Of a stretch of 64,000 nucleotides of DNA, positions 43,416 through 52,726 are shown one piece after another. Under the pieces are notes generated by a model. That model had not been told where the DNA came from, made no database searches, and was given only the letters and a program-made list of their open reading frames with translations. Each line of letters begins with the position of its first letter. Within the stretch, counting starts at the first letter, position 1. Both the position numbers and the translations under genes were made by a program. Origin of the DNA: Erwinia rhapontici (lineage in GTDB: Bacteria; Pseudomonadota; Gammaproteobacteria; Enterobacterales; Enterobacteriaceae); the NCBI RefSeq assembly GCF_012271765.1, contig NZ_VRKO01000007.1:62001-126000 (forward strand), given 5' to 3'.

Positions 43416-44614
43416 AACTGACCTCGTATTAATCGCATCATCACCCAAAACAGTAACGCCAGCAGACTGACGGCAGCGCCGCACAGGCACACCGCGTCCC
43501 ACCCTCCCCAGGCAAACGCCTGGGTTGAAATCAGCGCTCCAGCGCCGCTGCCAGCGGAATAAAACAGCATATAACCCGCAATCAACCGCCCTCCGGTTTC
43601 CTGCTGACTGGCAAAAATCAGGCTCTGACTGCTGACATGTAATGCCTGCCCGGCTGCATCCAGCAGCAGGATCCCGGCCATCAGCAGTAGCAATGACCCT
43701 GCCCCCAGCCACAGTGGCAACCAGCTCATCAGCAGTACCACCAGCGCCAGCGAAGAGGTGCGTTCTGCCAGCCCTTTGTCAGCCCAGCGTCCGGCACGAC
43801 CCGCGATAAGCGCACTGATCGCGCCCACCAGCCCCAGTGCACCAATCTGTCCATGGGTCAATTGCCAGGGCGGGGCACGCAACAGTAATACCAACGCACT
43901 CCAGAAAATATTGAAACTGGCAAACATCAGTAACGCCAGCACACCACGCACCTGCAATACCCGGTGAGTAAGCAGCAGACGCCACAGAGAAAACATTACC
44001 TGTGACCAGCGTACAGGCGCAGCCTGAGGTAAATCAGGCAGCCTGCGCCACAGGATCGCCGCCAATAGCAGCATCACCAGCGCAGAACAGACGTAAACGC
44101 CACGCCAGCCGGTAATATCTGACACCAGACCCGCGGCCGCACGCGCCAGCAGTAATCCAATCACCACGCCACCGGAAACGGCACCCACCACACGCCCACG
44201 CGTTTCCGGGCTGGCCGCCGCGGCCGCATAGGCAATCATGCCCTGCGTCATTGCCGTTCCCAGCAGGCCGATTAGCAACATCGCTGCCAGTAACATCAGC
44301 ACATGCGTGGCCACAGAGACCAGTAACAGCGCCAGAATTAATCCGGCAAGCTGATAGCGCATCAGTCGACGCCGGTTAAACACATCCCCCAGCGGAACCA
44401 GCAGCAGCAACGCCAGTGCGCAACCCACCTGGGTGGCAAAAATCACCCCACCGACAGCCGCAGAGGAGATGGAAAAAGAGTGCGCCAGCGCATCCAGCAG
44501 CGGCTGCGCATAATAGACGTTCGCCACGCTCAGGCCGCTACTGCAGGCAAACAGACTTACCTGCAATGACGATAAACCTTCACTGCCTGTGCTCTTCGCT
44601 ACCAACGTATTCAT
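43412..44614 (-). CDS. MFS transporter
   Basis: 400 aa, about 12 helices. SGLSVANVYYAQPLLDALAH and TQGMIAYAAAAASPETRGRV match the YgaY/YceJ-like MFS group. Cotranscribed with the decarboxylase gene (ATGA overlap). Divergent from the HxlR regulator across an operator with a long inverted repeat. Confidence 0.88.
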   Translation of the reverse strand: MNTLVAKSTGSEGLSSLQVSLFACSSGLSVANVYYAQPLLDALAHSFSISSAAVGGVIFATQVGCALALLLLVPLGDVFNRRRLMRYQLAGLILALLLVSVATHVLMLLAAMLLIGLLGTAMTQGMIAYAAAAASPETRGRVVGAVSGGVVIGLLLARAAAGLVSDITGWRGVYVCSALVMLLLAAILWRRLPDLPQAAPVRWSQVMFSLWRLLLTHRVLQVRGVLALLMFASFNIFWSALVLLLRAPPWQLTHGQIGALGLVGAISALIAGRAGRWADKGLAERTSSLALVVLLMSWLPLWLGAGSLLLLMAGILLLDAAGQALHVSSQSLIFASQQETGGRLIAGYMLFYSAGSGAGALISTQAFAWGGWDAVCLCGAAVSLLALLFWVMMRLIRGQL

Positions 44615-44628
44615 TCCACCTCCCTAAG

Positions 44629-44684
44629 TAGTTTCAAATTAAAACCATTTGCAGCCTGCCGCAAGTGGTTTTAAAATGCAACTA
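44629..44684. promoter_or_regulatory. Long interrupted inverted repeat, likely HxlR operator
   Basis: Arms share TAGTT, TTAAAACCA and TTGC in order on the left, mirrored as GCAA, TGGTTTTAA and AACTA on the right, centred at 44656. It covers the divergent promoters of the MFS and HxlR genes. Confidence 0.65.
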
Positions 44685-44703
44685 AATTGACGAGGAACAA
44701 ATC

Positions 44704-45150
44704 ATGACTGACCGTTTACCTCTCAGCCAGTCGTCCTGCCCGGTCGCACGCAGTGTTGATCTGATTGGCGATCGCTGGCTGCTGATGATCCTGCGCGATG
44801 CGTTTGACGGCGTGCGCCGCTACAGCGAGTTTCAGCGTAACCTGGGGGTGGCACGCAATATTCTCGCCGATCGGCTGAAAAAGCTGGTCGAAGCCGGACT
44901 GCTGCGGGTGCAACCGGCCTCTGATGGCTCGGCCTGGCAGGAGTATGTGCTGACCGACCGCGCCGGGGACCTGTTTCCGTTGATTGTTTCTTTGCAACAG
45001 TTTGGGGAACAGCATCTGTTTGCTGCCGGTGAAACCCATTCCGATTTACTGGAAACCACCAGCGGTAAACCGCTGGCACCGCTGGTGGTGTGCAACCAGC
45101 AGGGAGATGCGATCACCCCTGAAATGACCTGTGTGCAAAAATACGCCTGA
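44704..45150 (+). CDS. HxlR-family winged-helix regulator
   Basis: 148 aa. CPVARSVDLIGDRWLLMILR, GVRRYSEFQRNLGVARNILA and RLKKLVEAGLL are the HxlR signature, including the N-terminal cysteine that some members use for redox or aldehyde sensing. GAGGAAC precedes the ATG. Likely represses the divergent MFS-decarboxylase pair. Confidence 0.88.
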   Translation: MTDRLPLSQSSCPVARSVDLIGDRWLLMILRDAFDGVRRYSEFQRNLGVARNILADRLKKLVEAGLLRVQPASDGSAWQEYVLTDRAGDLFPLIVSLQQFGEQHLFAAGETHSDLLETTSGKPLAPLVVCNQQGDAITPEMTCVQKYA

Positions 45151-45220
45151 TCGTTATGCAAAAAACGCAAATAGCCAGATGAATTTCTTGGTTCTCCTGA
45201 CCCCTTGTCAGGCCTGATAT

Positions 45221-45252
45221 TTATTGTCAGCCACTTAGCACACTGACAATAA
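45221..45252 (+). promoter_or_regulatory. Hairpin in the 5' leader of cluster 2
   Basis: TTATTGTCAG-N12-CTGACAATAA, perfect 10-bp arms. Its 3' arm touches the AAAGGA ribosome-binding site of the binding-protein gene. A second small hairpin (CCTGAC-N5-GTCAGG, 45196-45212) lies just upstream. Could be an operator or affect translation. Confidence 0.45.
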
Positions 45253-45263
45253 AGGAATTCACC

Positions 45264-46892
45264 ATGCGCGTTGCTCTTCGCCTGACGGCACTTGCCGGAG
45301 CCATTGCCTTACTGAACGCCACCGCCGCATCGGCCGCAGACAAACCTGTACAGGGCGGCACCCTGGTGTATCTGGAGCAGCAGGCTCACACCAATCTTTA
45401 TCCTCCGGCCGGGGGCTTCTATCCGAACGGCGGGATTCTGAACCAGATCACCGATAAGCTGACCTGGCAGAACCCGGAAACCCTGCAGGTGGAGCCGTGG
45501 ATAGCAGAGAGCTGGACGCACAACGCTGATAATACCGAGTACACCTTCAAAATCCGCCCGGGCGTCACCTTCTCCGATGGCACACCGCTGGACGCCGCAG
45601 CAGTAGCGAAAAACTTTGATACTTACGGCCTGGGGAATAAAGCCCAGCGTCTGCCCGTTTCAGAGGTGATCAATAACTACGATCACAGCGAAGTGGTTGA
45701 CCCGCTGACGGTCAAATTCTTCTTTAAAAAGCCGTCTCCTGGCTTCCTGCAGGGTACCGCCACCATCGGTTCCGGTCTGGTATCACTCAGCACGCTGGCA
45801 CGTAACTTTGATGCCCTGGGCGATGCCCGCCACATCATCGGTTCCGGGCCGTTTGTTGTCAGTGGCGAGAAGCTGGGGCGTGAAGTCGATCTGGCGGTGC
45901 GCAAAGACTATCAGTGGGGGCCAAAAAACCTCGCGCAGCAGGGGCGGGCGAACCTCGATGGCATCAAAATTATCGTGACGCCGGAAGACAGTGTGCGCAT
46001 CGGCGCGCTGCTGGCAGGCCAGGCGGATGCCATCCGCCAGGTGCAGGCTTATGATGAGAAACAGGCACAGCAGCAGAACTTCCCGATTTATGCGGCTCCG
46101 ACACGCGGTGTTAATGACAGCCTGAGCTTCCGCCCGGATAACCCGCTGGTCGCCGATGTGAAGGTGCGTAAAGCGCTGTTACATGCCACCAACAGCAAAC
46201 AGATCGTTGATACGCTGTTCTCTCCAAATTACCCACAGGCGAAGTCGGTACTGGCCACTTCAGCCGCAGGCTTCGTCGACCTCAGCGATCGACTGACGTT
46301 TGATCCGGTACTGGCGAAAAAACTGCTGGATGAAGCAGGATGGAAACCGGGCAGCGACGGCATCCGTGAGAAAGACGGTAAAAAGCTGGCACTGGCGGTG
46401 TATGAGTCCCTGCCACAGCCGCAGAATAAAGAAGTGTTACAGCTGGTGGCTCAGCAGTGGAAGCAGGTGGGGGTCACCCTGACTGTGCGTGCAGGCGATG
46501 CGGGCAGCAAAACCGTCGACAGCCTTGATCCGCTGAAAACCCCGCTCAATGTGACCGAAGTGGGCCGCGCCGACCCGGATGTGGTGAAAAGCTCGTTCTA
46601 TCCGACCGTGCGTGATGCGCTGCTTCAGAAAGGCGGCTCCAGCAGCCTGGTGAAAAACTTCCGCGACGACAAACTGAACGCCATTCTGGACGGCATCGCC
46701 AGCGAAACCGATGCGAAAAAACGTCTGGAACTCACGGGCGACGCTCAGCGCTATCTGATCGATAACGCCTATAACATTCCTATCTTCGAAGAACCGCAGG
46801 TGTTTGCGGGCGCGCCGTGGCTGAAAGGTCTGACGTTTGAAGCCGTCGGCCGACCAAGCTTCTATGCTGTCTGGCTGGAAAAACGGGGGTAA
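45264..46892 (+). CDS. Peptide-type ABC substrate-binding protein, KPN_01854-like (cluster 2)
   Basis: 542 aa, SBP family 5 with signal peptide (LRLTALAGAIALLNATAASA). Mature start PVQGGTLVYLEQQAHTNLYP and PNGGILNQITDKLTW resemble the TIGR04028 group that always accompanies luciferase-like and CMD proteins. AAAGGA precedes the ATG. Periplasmic ligand unknown. Confidence 0.9.
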   Translation: MRVALRLTALAGAIALLNATAASAADKPVQGGTLVYLEQQAHTNLYPPAGGFYPNGGILNQITDKLTWQNPETLQVEPWIAESWTHNADNTEYTFKIRPGVTFSDGTPLDAAAVAKNFDTYGLGNKAQRLPVSEVINNYDHSEVVDPLTVKFFFKKPSPGFLQGTATIGSGLVSLSTLARNFDALGDARHIIGSGPFVVSGEKLGREVDLAVRKDYQWGPKNLAQQGRANLDGIKIIVTPEDSVRIGALLAGQADAIRQVQAYDEKQAQQQNFPIYAAPTRGVNDSLSFRPDNPLVADVKVRKALLHATNSKQIVDTLFSPNYPQAKSVLATSAAGFVDLSDRLTFDPVLAKKLLDEAGWKPGSDGIREKDGKKLALAVYESLPQPQNKEVLQLVAQQWKQVGVTLTVRAGDAGSKTVDSLDPLKTPLNVTEVGRADPDVVKSSFYPTVRDALLQKGGSSSLVKNFRDDKLNAILDGIASETDAKKRLELTGDAQRYLIDNAYNIPIFEEPQVFAGAPWLKGLTFEAVGRPSFYAVWLEKRG

Positions 46893-46898
46893 GCCACC

Positions 46899-47843
46899 AT
46901 GACCGGTTATCTTACCCGGCGGCTGGGGCAGGCACTGCTGGTACTGTGGGCGGCGTTTACCGTCTCTTTTATTCTGCTCCAGGTACTGCCCGGCGATGCG
47001 ATCCTGATTAAGTTTCAGAATCCTGACCTTGGCCTCAGCCCGGCACAGATCGAAGAGATGCGTCAGGCCTACGGTGCCAGTACGCCACTCTGGCAGCAGT
47101 ATCTGCATACCCTCGCAAGCATGCTGCACGGTGACTTTGGTTTCTCCGTGCAGGCCGGGGTGCCGGTCAGTGAGCTTCTGGCGGAGAATTTCCCCGCCAC
47201 CCTGCGCCTGGCCGTGCCGGGGTTTCTGCTGGCTACCCTGCTGGCGGTGCTGATTGCCTTCTCATCCAGCCTGGTGGGCCTGCGCTGGCTGCGTAATGCC
47301 CTGCAGGCGCTACCGTCGCTGTTTATCTCACTGCCGACCTTCTGGCTGGGGATTGCCCTGATCCAGGTATTTTCCTTCCAGCTACGTTGGATCCCGATTA
47401 TTAACCCCGGCGAATGGGTCGGACTGATCCTGCCGGTCATCACGCTGGCGGTACCGATTTCCGCCCCGCTGGCGCAGATCCTGATCCGCAGTATTGACCA
47501 GGTCCAGACCCAGCCGTTCGTGGCGGTCGCGCGTGCCAAAGGTGCCAGCCAGCGGCGCGTACTCTGGCATCACGTGGCGCGCAACGCCCTGCTACCGGTA
47601 CTGACCATCGCCGGGCTGCTGCTGGGTGAACTGATTGCCGGCGCACTGATCACCGAAACGGTCTTTGGTCTCAGCGGCCTCGGCCAGCTGACTCAGCAGG
47701 CGGTCAACAATCAGGATGTGGCGGTATTGCAGGCGGTAGTGATGATTTCAGCGACCGGGTTTGTGCTGATTAATCTGCTGGTCGATCTGTTCTCACCGCT
47801 GCTCGATCCGCGACTGAAACATTTTACGAGGGCGACATCATGA
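46899..47843 (+). CDS. ABC transporter permease, DppB type (cluster 2)
   Basis: 314 aa, six helices. TRRLGQALLVLWAAFTVSFI opens the protein and AVARAKGASQRRVLWHHVAR is the EAA loop. Starts 6 nt after the binding protein stop; its end overlaps the next gene by 4 nt. Confidence 0.92.
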   Translation: MTGYLTRRLGQALLVLWAAFTVSFILLQVLPGDAILIKFQNPDLGLSPAQIEEMRQAYGASTPLWQQYLHTLASMLHGDFGFSVQAGVPVSELLAENFPATLRLAVPGFLLATLLAVLIAFSSSLVGLRWLRNALQALPSLFISLPTFWLGIALIQVFSFQLRWIPIINPGEWVGLILPVITLAVPISAPLAQILIRSIDQVQTQPFVAVARAKGASQRRVLWHHVARNALLPVLTIAGLLLGELIAGALITETVFGLSGLGQLTQQAVNNQDVAVLQAVVMISATGFVLINLLVDLFSPLLDPRLKHFTRATS

Positions 47844-48700
47844 GCCTGGTGGATTTGAACAGCATCACAGGAACCCGCCATCGCCGTGCAGGCAGCGGGT
47901 GGTATCAGCGCCTGAACCCGGGCCTGACGCTGGCATGGGCAGTGATGATTCTGGTGATCCTCTGGGCACTGGTGCCCGGCTGGTTCACCGACTGGAGCAG
48001 CACGGAAGGCGTTGCCGGCGCGCAGCGTCTGGCACCGCAGGCCGGTCACTGGCTGGGTACGGACCAGCTGGGCCGCGATGTGTATGCCCGCATCGTATGG
48101 GGCGCCTCCCATTCACTGAGCGGGGCACTGGTGGCCGTGGCCCTGGGCCTGACGGTCGGCACCTTACTGGGCGTAACCGCCGGATCGCTGGGCGGCCGTA
48201 GCGAGGGCGTGATTATGCGCCTGGTCGACGTTCTGCTGGCGATCCCCGGCCTGCTGCTGTCATTAAGTATTATTATTTTGCTCGGCTTTGGCACGGTCAA
48301 CGCCGCCATTGCCGTGGGTATCACCTCAGTGGCGAATTTCGCACGTCTGGCCCGTTCGGAAGTGGTGCGCGTACGTCACTCAGAATACGTTGAAGCTGCC
48401 CGCGGCAGCGGGGGCACTTTTATCGCCGTGCTGTGGCGTCATATCCTGCCGAACTCACTGACTCCGGTGCTGGCGTTCTCTGCGCTGCAGTTCGGCAGCG
48501 CGATTCTGGCAATTTCAACGCTGAGCTTCCTTGGCTACGGTACACCGCCGCCGACCCCGGAATGGGGCCTGCTGATTGCCGAAGGCCGTAATTACATCTC
48601 CACCGCCTGGTGGCTGACCACCTTCCCCGGCGTGATCGTCGTGGCAGTGGTACTGGCCGCTAACCGTATCAGCCATCACTATTCAGGAGGCCGCCGGTGA
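47840..48700 (+). CDS. ABC transporter permease, DppC type (cluster 2)
   Basis: 286 aa. GHWLGTDQLGRDVYARIVWG and EAARGSGGTFIAVLWRHILP are DppC/OppC landmarks. Overlaps both neighbours by 4 nt (ATGA and GTGA), so translation is coupled. Confidence 0.92.
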   Translation: MSLVDLNSITGTRHRRAGSGWYQRLNPGLTLAWAVMILVILWALVPGWFTDWSSTEGVAGAQRLAPQAGHWLGTDQLGRDVYARIVWGASHSLSGALVAVALGLTVGTLLGVTAGSLGGRSEGVIMRLVDVLLAIPGLLLSLSIIILLGFGTVNAAIAVGITSVANFARLARSEVVRVRHSEYVEAARGSGGTFIAVLWRHILPNSLTPVLAFSALQFGSAILAISTLSFLGYGTPPPTPEWGLLIAEGRNYISTAWWLTTFPGVIVVAVVLAANRISHHYSGGRR

Positions 48701-50316
48701 GCGAATCCATCACTCCGGTACTGAAAATCGAGAACCTCAACATCGCCTACCGCAGTGGCCAGCAGCATAAACGCGTGGTTCACAATGTTTCCTTCCAGGT
48801 GAACCGTGGAGAAGTGGTGGCGCTGGTGGGGGAATCCGGCTCCGGTAAAACCACCACCGCGCAGGCGATTATCGGCCTGCTGACGCAAAACGGTGAACGC
48901 GAGAGCGGGAAAATCTGGCTCAACGGTACCGAGATCACCCACTGGTCGCAAAAACGTCTGGATGCCCTGCGCGGTGCCAGCATCAGCCTGATCCCACAGG
49001 ACCCTGGCAGTTCACTGAACCCGGTGAAAACCATTGGCGACCAGGTGGGTGAGATCCTGCTGCTGCATGAACGACTGTCACGCCGGGAACGCGAAGCACG
49101 GGTGATCGCCCTGCTCGCCCGCGTCGGCCTGTCACACCCTGAACAGCGCACACGGCAATATCCGCACCAGCTTTCCGGCGGGATGAAACAGCGGGTACTG
49201 ATTGCCATCGCCATTGCGCTGAAACCGGCCCTGATCATTGCTGACGAACCGACCAGTGCGCTGGACGTTACGGTACAAAAACGCATTCTTGATCTGATTG
49301 ACGAGCTACGGCGCGAGTCCGGCACGGCGGTGCTGTTTGTTACCCATGACCTGGCGGTGGCGGCGGCACGCGCCGACCGCATTCTGGTGTTTCGCCAGGG
49401 GGAGATTCAGGAGCAGGGCAGCACCGATGCGATTATCCACCGCCCGCAGCATGCGTATACCCGCCAGCTGTTTGCCGATGCACCTGCGCTTTCCGGTACG
49501 CTCGCCACGCCGCCTGAAGCCAGTTTTTCCCAGCCCGCCATCGAGATCAGCGGCCTGAACAAATACTTTTCCCTGGGCAAAGAGGAAGGTTTTCAGGCGC
49601 TGAACAACGTGTCCTTCAGCGTGGCACGTGGCACCACTCATGCGCTGGTAGGCGAGTCCGGCTCGGGTAAAACCACTCTTGCCCGCATTCTGCTGGGCTT
49701 CCAGCAGGCTGACAGCGGGCGCATCGTGCTGGACGGCATTGATATCAGCGGACTGCACGGTGAAGCCCTGCGCCAGCTGCGGCAGAAGATCCAGCTGGTG
49801 TACCAGAACCCGTTTGCCTCACTCGATCCCTCCCAGACGCTGTTTCGGGTGATTGAAGAGCCGCTGCTGAACTTTGCTCCGGTCAGCCGGGAAGAACGCC
49901 GCCAGCGAGTGGAAGAGGTGGCCAGCCGCGTGGCGCTGCCTCTCGCCCTGCTGGATCGTAAGCCTCATGAACTGTCCGGCGGCCAGCGCCAGCGCGTGGC
50001 CATTGCCCGGGCGCTGGTGCTGCGGCCGCAGATCCTGGTGCTGGATGAAGCCACCTCAGCGCTGGATGTCACCATTCAGGCGCAGATCCTCACGTTGCTG
50101 CAACAGTTGCAGCAGGAGCTGGGGCTGACCTATCTGTTTATTTCTCACGATCTCGCCACGGTTCGCCAGCTGGCGCACAGCGTTTCGGTACTGCGTGCCG
50201 GGCAACAGGTTGACTGCGGCAATACTGCCGACATTTTCTCGCTTCCGGCCAGCGATTATACCCGTGAACTGATCGCCGCCATCCCTGCGCTGACACGCGC
50301 TAAGGACACCGCATGA
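48697..50316 (+). CDS. ABC transporter ATPase with two fused nucleotide-binding domains (cluster 2)
   Basis: 539 aa. NBD1 GESGSGKTTTAQAIIGL, LSGGMKQR, ADEPTSALD; NBD2 GESGSGKTTLARILLGF, LSGGQRQRVAIARAL, LDEATSALD. GTG start overlapping the permease stop. Partner of the cluster 2 permeases. Confidence 0.93.
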   Translation: MSESITPVLKIENLNIAYRSGQQHKRVVHNVSFQVNRGEVVALVGESGSGKTTTAQAIIGLLTQNGERESGKIWLNGTEITHWSQKRLDALRGASISLIPQDPGSSLNPVKTIGDQVGEILLLHERLSRREREARVIALLARVGLSHPEQRTRQYPHQLSGGMKQRVLIAIAIALKPALIIADEPTSALDVTVQKRILDLIDELRRESGTAVLFVTHDLAVAAARADRILVFRQGEIQEQGSTDAIIHRPQHAYTRQLFADAPALSGTLATPPEASFSQPAIEISGLNKYFSLGKEEGFQALNNVSFSVARGTTHALVGESGSGKTTLARILLGFQQADSGRIVLDGIDISGLHGEALRQLRQKIQLVYQNPFASLDPSQTLFRVIEEPLLNFAPVSREERRQRVEEVASRVALPLALLDRKPHELSGGQRQRVAIARALVLRPQILVLDEATSALDVTIQAQILTLLQQLQQELGLTYLFISHDLATVRQLAHSVSVLRAGQQVDCGNTADIFSLPASDYTRELIAAIPALTRAKDTA

Positions 50317-51344
50317 CCACCAAACGCCTTGGTTTTTTCACCCGCCTGCTGGATAAAACCAGTGCCGGAGAACGCTATCGTCTCGCCACCCTGCAGATCC
50401 AGCACGCGGAGCACTGGGGCTATGATACCGCCTGGATCGCCCAGCACCACTTTCATGAGAACGAAGGCGGCCTGCCCTCTCCGCTGCTGTTTCTTGCCAG
50501 TGTGGCGGCGCAGACCTCGCGTATCCGCCTGGGCACGGCCATTATCACTCTGCCGATGGAAAATGCCCTGCGCGTGGCAGAAGACGCCGCCGTGCTCGAC
50601 CTGCTGAGCCACCAGCGTCTGGAGCTGGGGCTGGGTTCCGGCGGAACGCACACGTCATTTCTGCCGTTCGGGCTGACCTTTGATGAGCGCGCCGCCGCCT
50701 TTAATACCGGGCTGAACACCCTGCTGCAGGCCTGGGGCGGTGATGCCCTGGGCCATGACGACAACCGCCTCTACCCGGCCGCACCACAGCTGGCAGAACG
50801 CATCTGGCAGGCGACCTTCTCCGTGGCGGGTGCCGCCCGCGCCGGTGCAGCCGGGCATGGCCTGATGCTGTCGCGCACGCAGCCGCGGCCTGTCGGCCCC
50901 CCTCTTCTGCCGCTGGATGAGATACAGAATCCGATGATCGATGCCTATCTCGCGGCGCTCCCCGTAGGGACGACACCCCGCATTCTTGCCTCGCGTACGG
51001 CTTTCGTCAGCCGCGACGGGGCAGAAGCGGGCCGCCTGGCACTGCCGGGCCTGACGGCACAGGCTGCGCAACATCGTGCAGCAGGCCATGTGGTGCCGGG
51101 GAATACGCTGGACGATTATATTGCCGCCTTCGATGTACATCTCGGCACGCCGCAACAGGTGGTCACATCCCTGCAGCGCGACACCGCCCTGGCCCGTGTC
51201 ACTGACGTGTCGTTCCAGGTGCATTCGATCGATCCACCGCACGAGCAGATCCTGGCCTCCATTGAGCTGCTGGCCACTGACGTCGCCCCGGCGCTTGGCT
51301 GGCGCGCCCCTGTTAACGCCTTCTCCCACAAGGAAACCGTATGA
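50313..51344 (+). CDS. FMN-dependent luciferase-like monooxygenase, KPN_01858-like (cluster 2)
   Basis: 343 aa LLM protein. KRLGFFTRLLDKTSAGERYR, DTAWIAQHHFHENEGGLPSP and RIRLGTAIITLPMENALRVA match the TIGR04027 group. Uses reduced FMN to oxidise a small molecule. Overlaps the ATPase gene and the CMD gene by 4 nt each. A different LLM branch from the one in cluster 1. Confidence 0.88.
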   Translation: MTTKRLGFFTRLLDKTSAGERYRLATLQIQHAEHWGYDTAWIAQHHFHENEGGLPSPLLFLASVAAQTSRIRLGTAIITLPMENALRVAEDAAVLDLLSHQRLELGLGSGGTHTSFLPFGLTFDERAAAFNTGLNTLLQAWGGDALGHDDNRLYPAAPQLAERIWQATFSVAGAARAGAAGHGLMLSRTQPRPVGPPLLPLDEIQNPMIDAYLAALPVGTTPRILASRTAFVSRDGAEAGRLALPGLTAQAAQHRAAGHVVPGNTLDDYIAAFDVHLGTPQQVVTSLQRDTALARVTDVSFQVHSIDPPHEQILASIELLATDVAPALGWRAPVNAFSHKETV

Positions 51345-52444
51345 CACAGTCCATTGATTTACTGCAACAGCTGGCCGGGATCGCCCCGGAGAGTGCACTG
51401 GCCGCCGCACGCCAGACGCGTGATGCCGCCACTGAACATACTCAGGGCAGCTACGAGGTGTTGTTCTCTGCACACAACGGCGATGACTTCCCCCTGATCG
51501 CACGGCTGGCGATTGCCCAGCAGGTTGCCCACTGGCACGGCGAATCGCGCCTGGCAGAGCATTACGCCGCACGCCAGGCAGGGGCGCAGCCGGAAGCAAA
51601 GTGGCAAAGCGCACTGGCACACGCGGAGCGGCTGACGTTTAAACCCGCAGCCGCAGAGCCTGAGCATCTGCGCGAGCTGGAGCAGGCAGGATGGTCAGCC
51701 GCCGCTATCGTGACGCTGTCACAGCTGGTGGCGTTTGTGAGTTTCCAGAGCCGTCTGTTACGCGGCCTGCGCCTGCTGGGTGGCGAAGATGTGGCCGCAG
51801 GCACTGTCGAGCGGACTCCGGCCGCCGTCTGGCGCACCGAATCGCATACACTGAGTGGCCAGCAGGCGCCGGTGCGCTTTACCCGTGATGAGCTAGGCTG
51901 GGAACCGTGGCTGGCCGCCAAACCTCTGGCGGAATTTAATGCGGTCGAGCAGGCCACGCTGGCAAAATTCGGTCACACAGAGTCTGATTACTTCCGCCTG
52001 CTGGCACGTAACCTGCCGCTGCTGGAACAGCGCACGCTGACGGATAAAGGGATTTTTTATACAGCAGGCGGACTGCCGCGCAAAGAGCGTGAGCTGGCTG
52101 CAACGGTGGCCAGTAAAGTCAACGGCTGCATCTTCTGCGCCTCTGTTCATGCGCGTAAGGCGGGACAACTCTCGAAACAGCCGGAAGACGTGCAGCGTTT
52201 TATTGATATCGCGCCTGGCCAGCCGCTGGCGGCCGATCAGGATGACCGCTGGCTGGCGATCATTGACCTTGCCGCCTCCCTCTCAGCCACGCCGCCGACA
52301 CCCCGTCTGGCACAGCTGGAGACCTTGCGCGCCCAGGGGCTGAGCGAACTGGAGTTACTCGATCTGGTGCAGTCCACCGCGTTCTTCGCCTGGGCCAACC
52401 GCCTGATGCTGACGCTGGGCGAACCTTTCGTGCCCGCCGCGTAA
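51341..52444 (+). CDS. CMD / alkylhydroperoxidase-domain protein (cluster 2)
   Basis: 367 aa. The first 150 residues look like the CMD-type partner (TIGR04029, Avi_7170-like), and the second half like the alkylhydroperoxidase-domain partner (TIGR04030, Avi_7169-like) with the AhpD motif CIFCASVHARK (C-x2-C-x3-H) near residue 265. In some bacteria these are separate genes, so this is probably a fusion. May remove peroxide or a reactive product of the adjacent monooxygenase. Last gene of the operon; a repeat-type terminator follows. Confidence 0.85.
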   Translation: MTQSIDLLQQLAGIAPESALAAARQTRDAATEHTQGSYEVLFSAHNGDDFPLIARLAIAQQVAHWHGESRLAEHYAARQAGAQPEAKWQSALAHAERLTFKPAAAEPEHLRELEQAGWSAAAIVTLSQLVAFVSFQSRLLRGLRLLGGEDVAAGTVERTPAAVWRTESHTLSGQQAPVRFTRDELGWEPWLAAKPLAEFNAVEQATLAKFGHTESDYFRLLARNLPLLEQRTLTDKGIFYTAGGLPRKERELAATVASKVNGCIFCASVHARKAGQLSKQPEDVQRFIDIAPGQPLAADQDDRWLAIIDLAASLSATPPTPRLAQLETLRAQGLSELELLDLVQSTAFFAWANRLMLTLGEPFVPAA

Positions 52445-52456
52445 GCTGCGTATAGC

Positions 52457-52482
52457 AAAACAGGGTGAAGAAGTTTCACCCT
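52457..52482. repeat. Terminator-like direct repeat, copy 1
   Basis: AAAACAGGGTGAAGAAGTTT then CACCCT, a 26-bp sequence repeated with one mismatch at 53613-53638. It contains a GGGTGAA/TTCACCC stem; on the minus strand it ends in TGTTTTG, as a terminator would. The two copies bound a 1.2-kb AT-rich islet. Confidence 0.75.
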
Positions 52483-52486
52483 TATA

Positions 52487-52726
52487 TCACTTATTGTTTT
52501 TTCGAAATATTATCGAATGTAGAAATATTGTTGCAGCTAAAGATATCAATATAAGCGCGACGACAATGACACTAAGATTACTAAAGATGTAAAAAGGATT
52601 TGAATAAGATGCAAACTTATCAGCGATATCTATTGGAATAAATCTAAAAAATAGTTCAAAAAAAGCAATAGTAAATAACATGAAAATAAAGACAAAAATC
52701 AGCTTCTTTGTTATCCATTTAGACAA
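52487..52726 (-). CDS. Small two-helix membrane protein, likely immunity protein
   Basis: 79 aa with two membrane segments (LIFVFIFMLFTIAFFELFF and LSVIVVALILISLAATIFL). Begins with TTG at 52726, preceded by GGAGG 8 nt upstream, inside the 3' end of the toxin-like fragment; the frames overlap. A paralogue on the plus strand (53153-53407) also starts MxKWI with TTG. The pattern fits an immunity protein against a membrane-acting toxin, but no family is recognised. Confidence 0.55.
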   Translation of the reverse strand: MSKWITKKLIFVFIFMLFTIAFFELFFRFIPIDIADKFASYSNPFYIFSNLSVIVVALILISLAATIFLHSIIFRKNNK

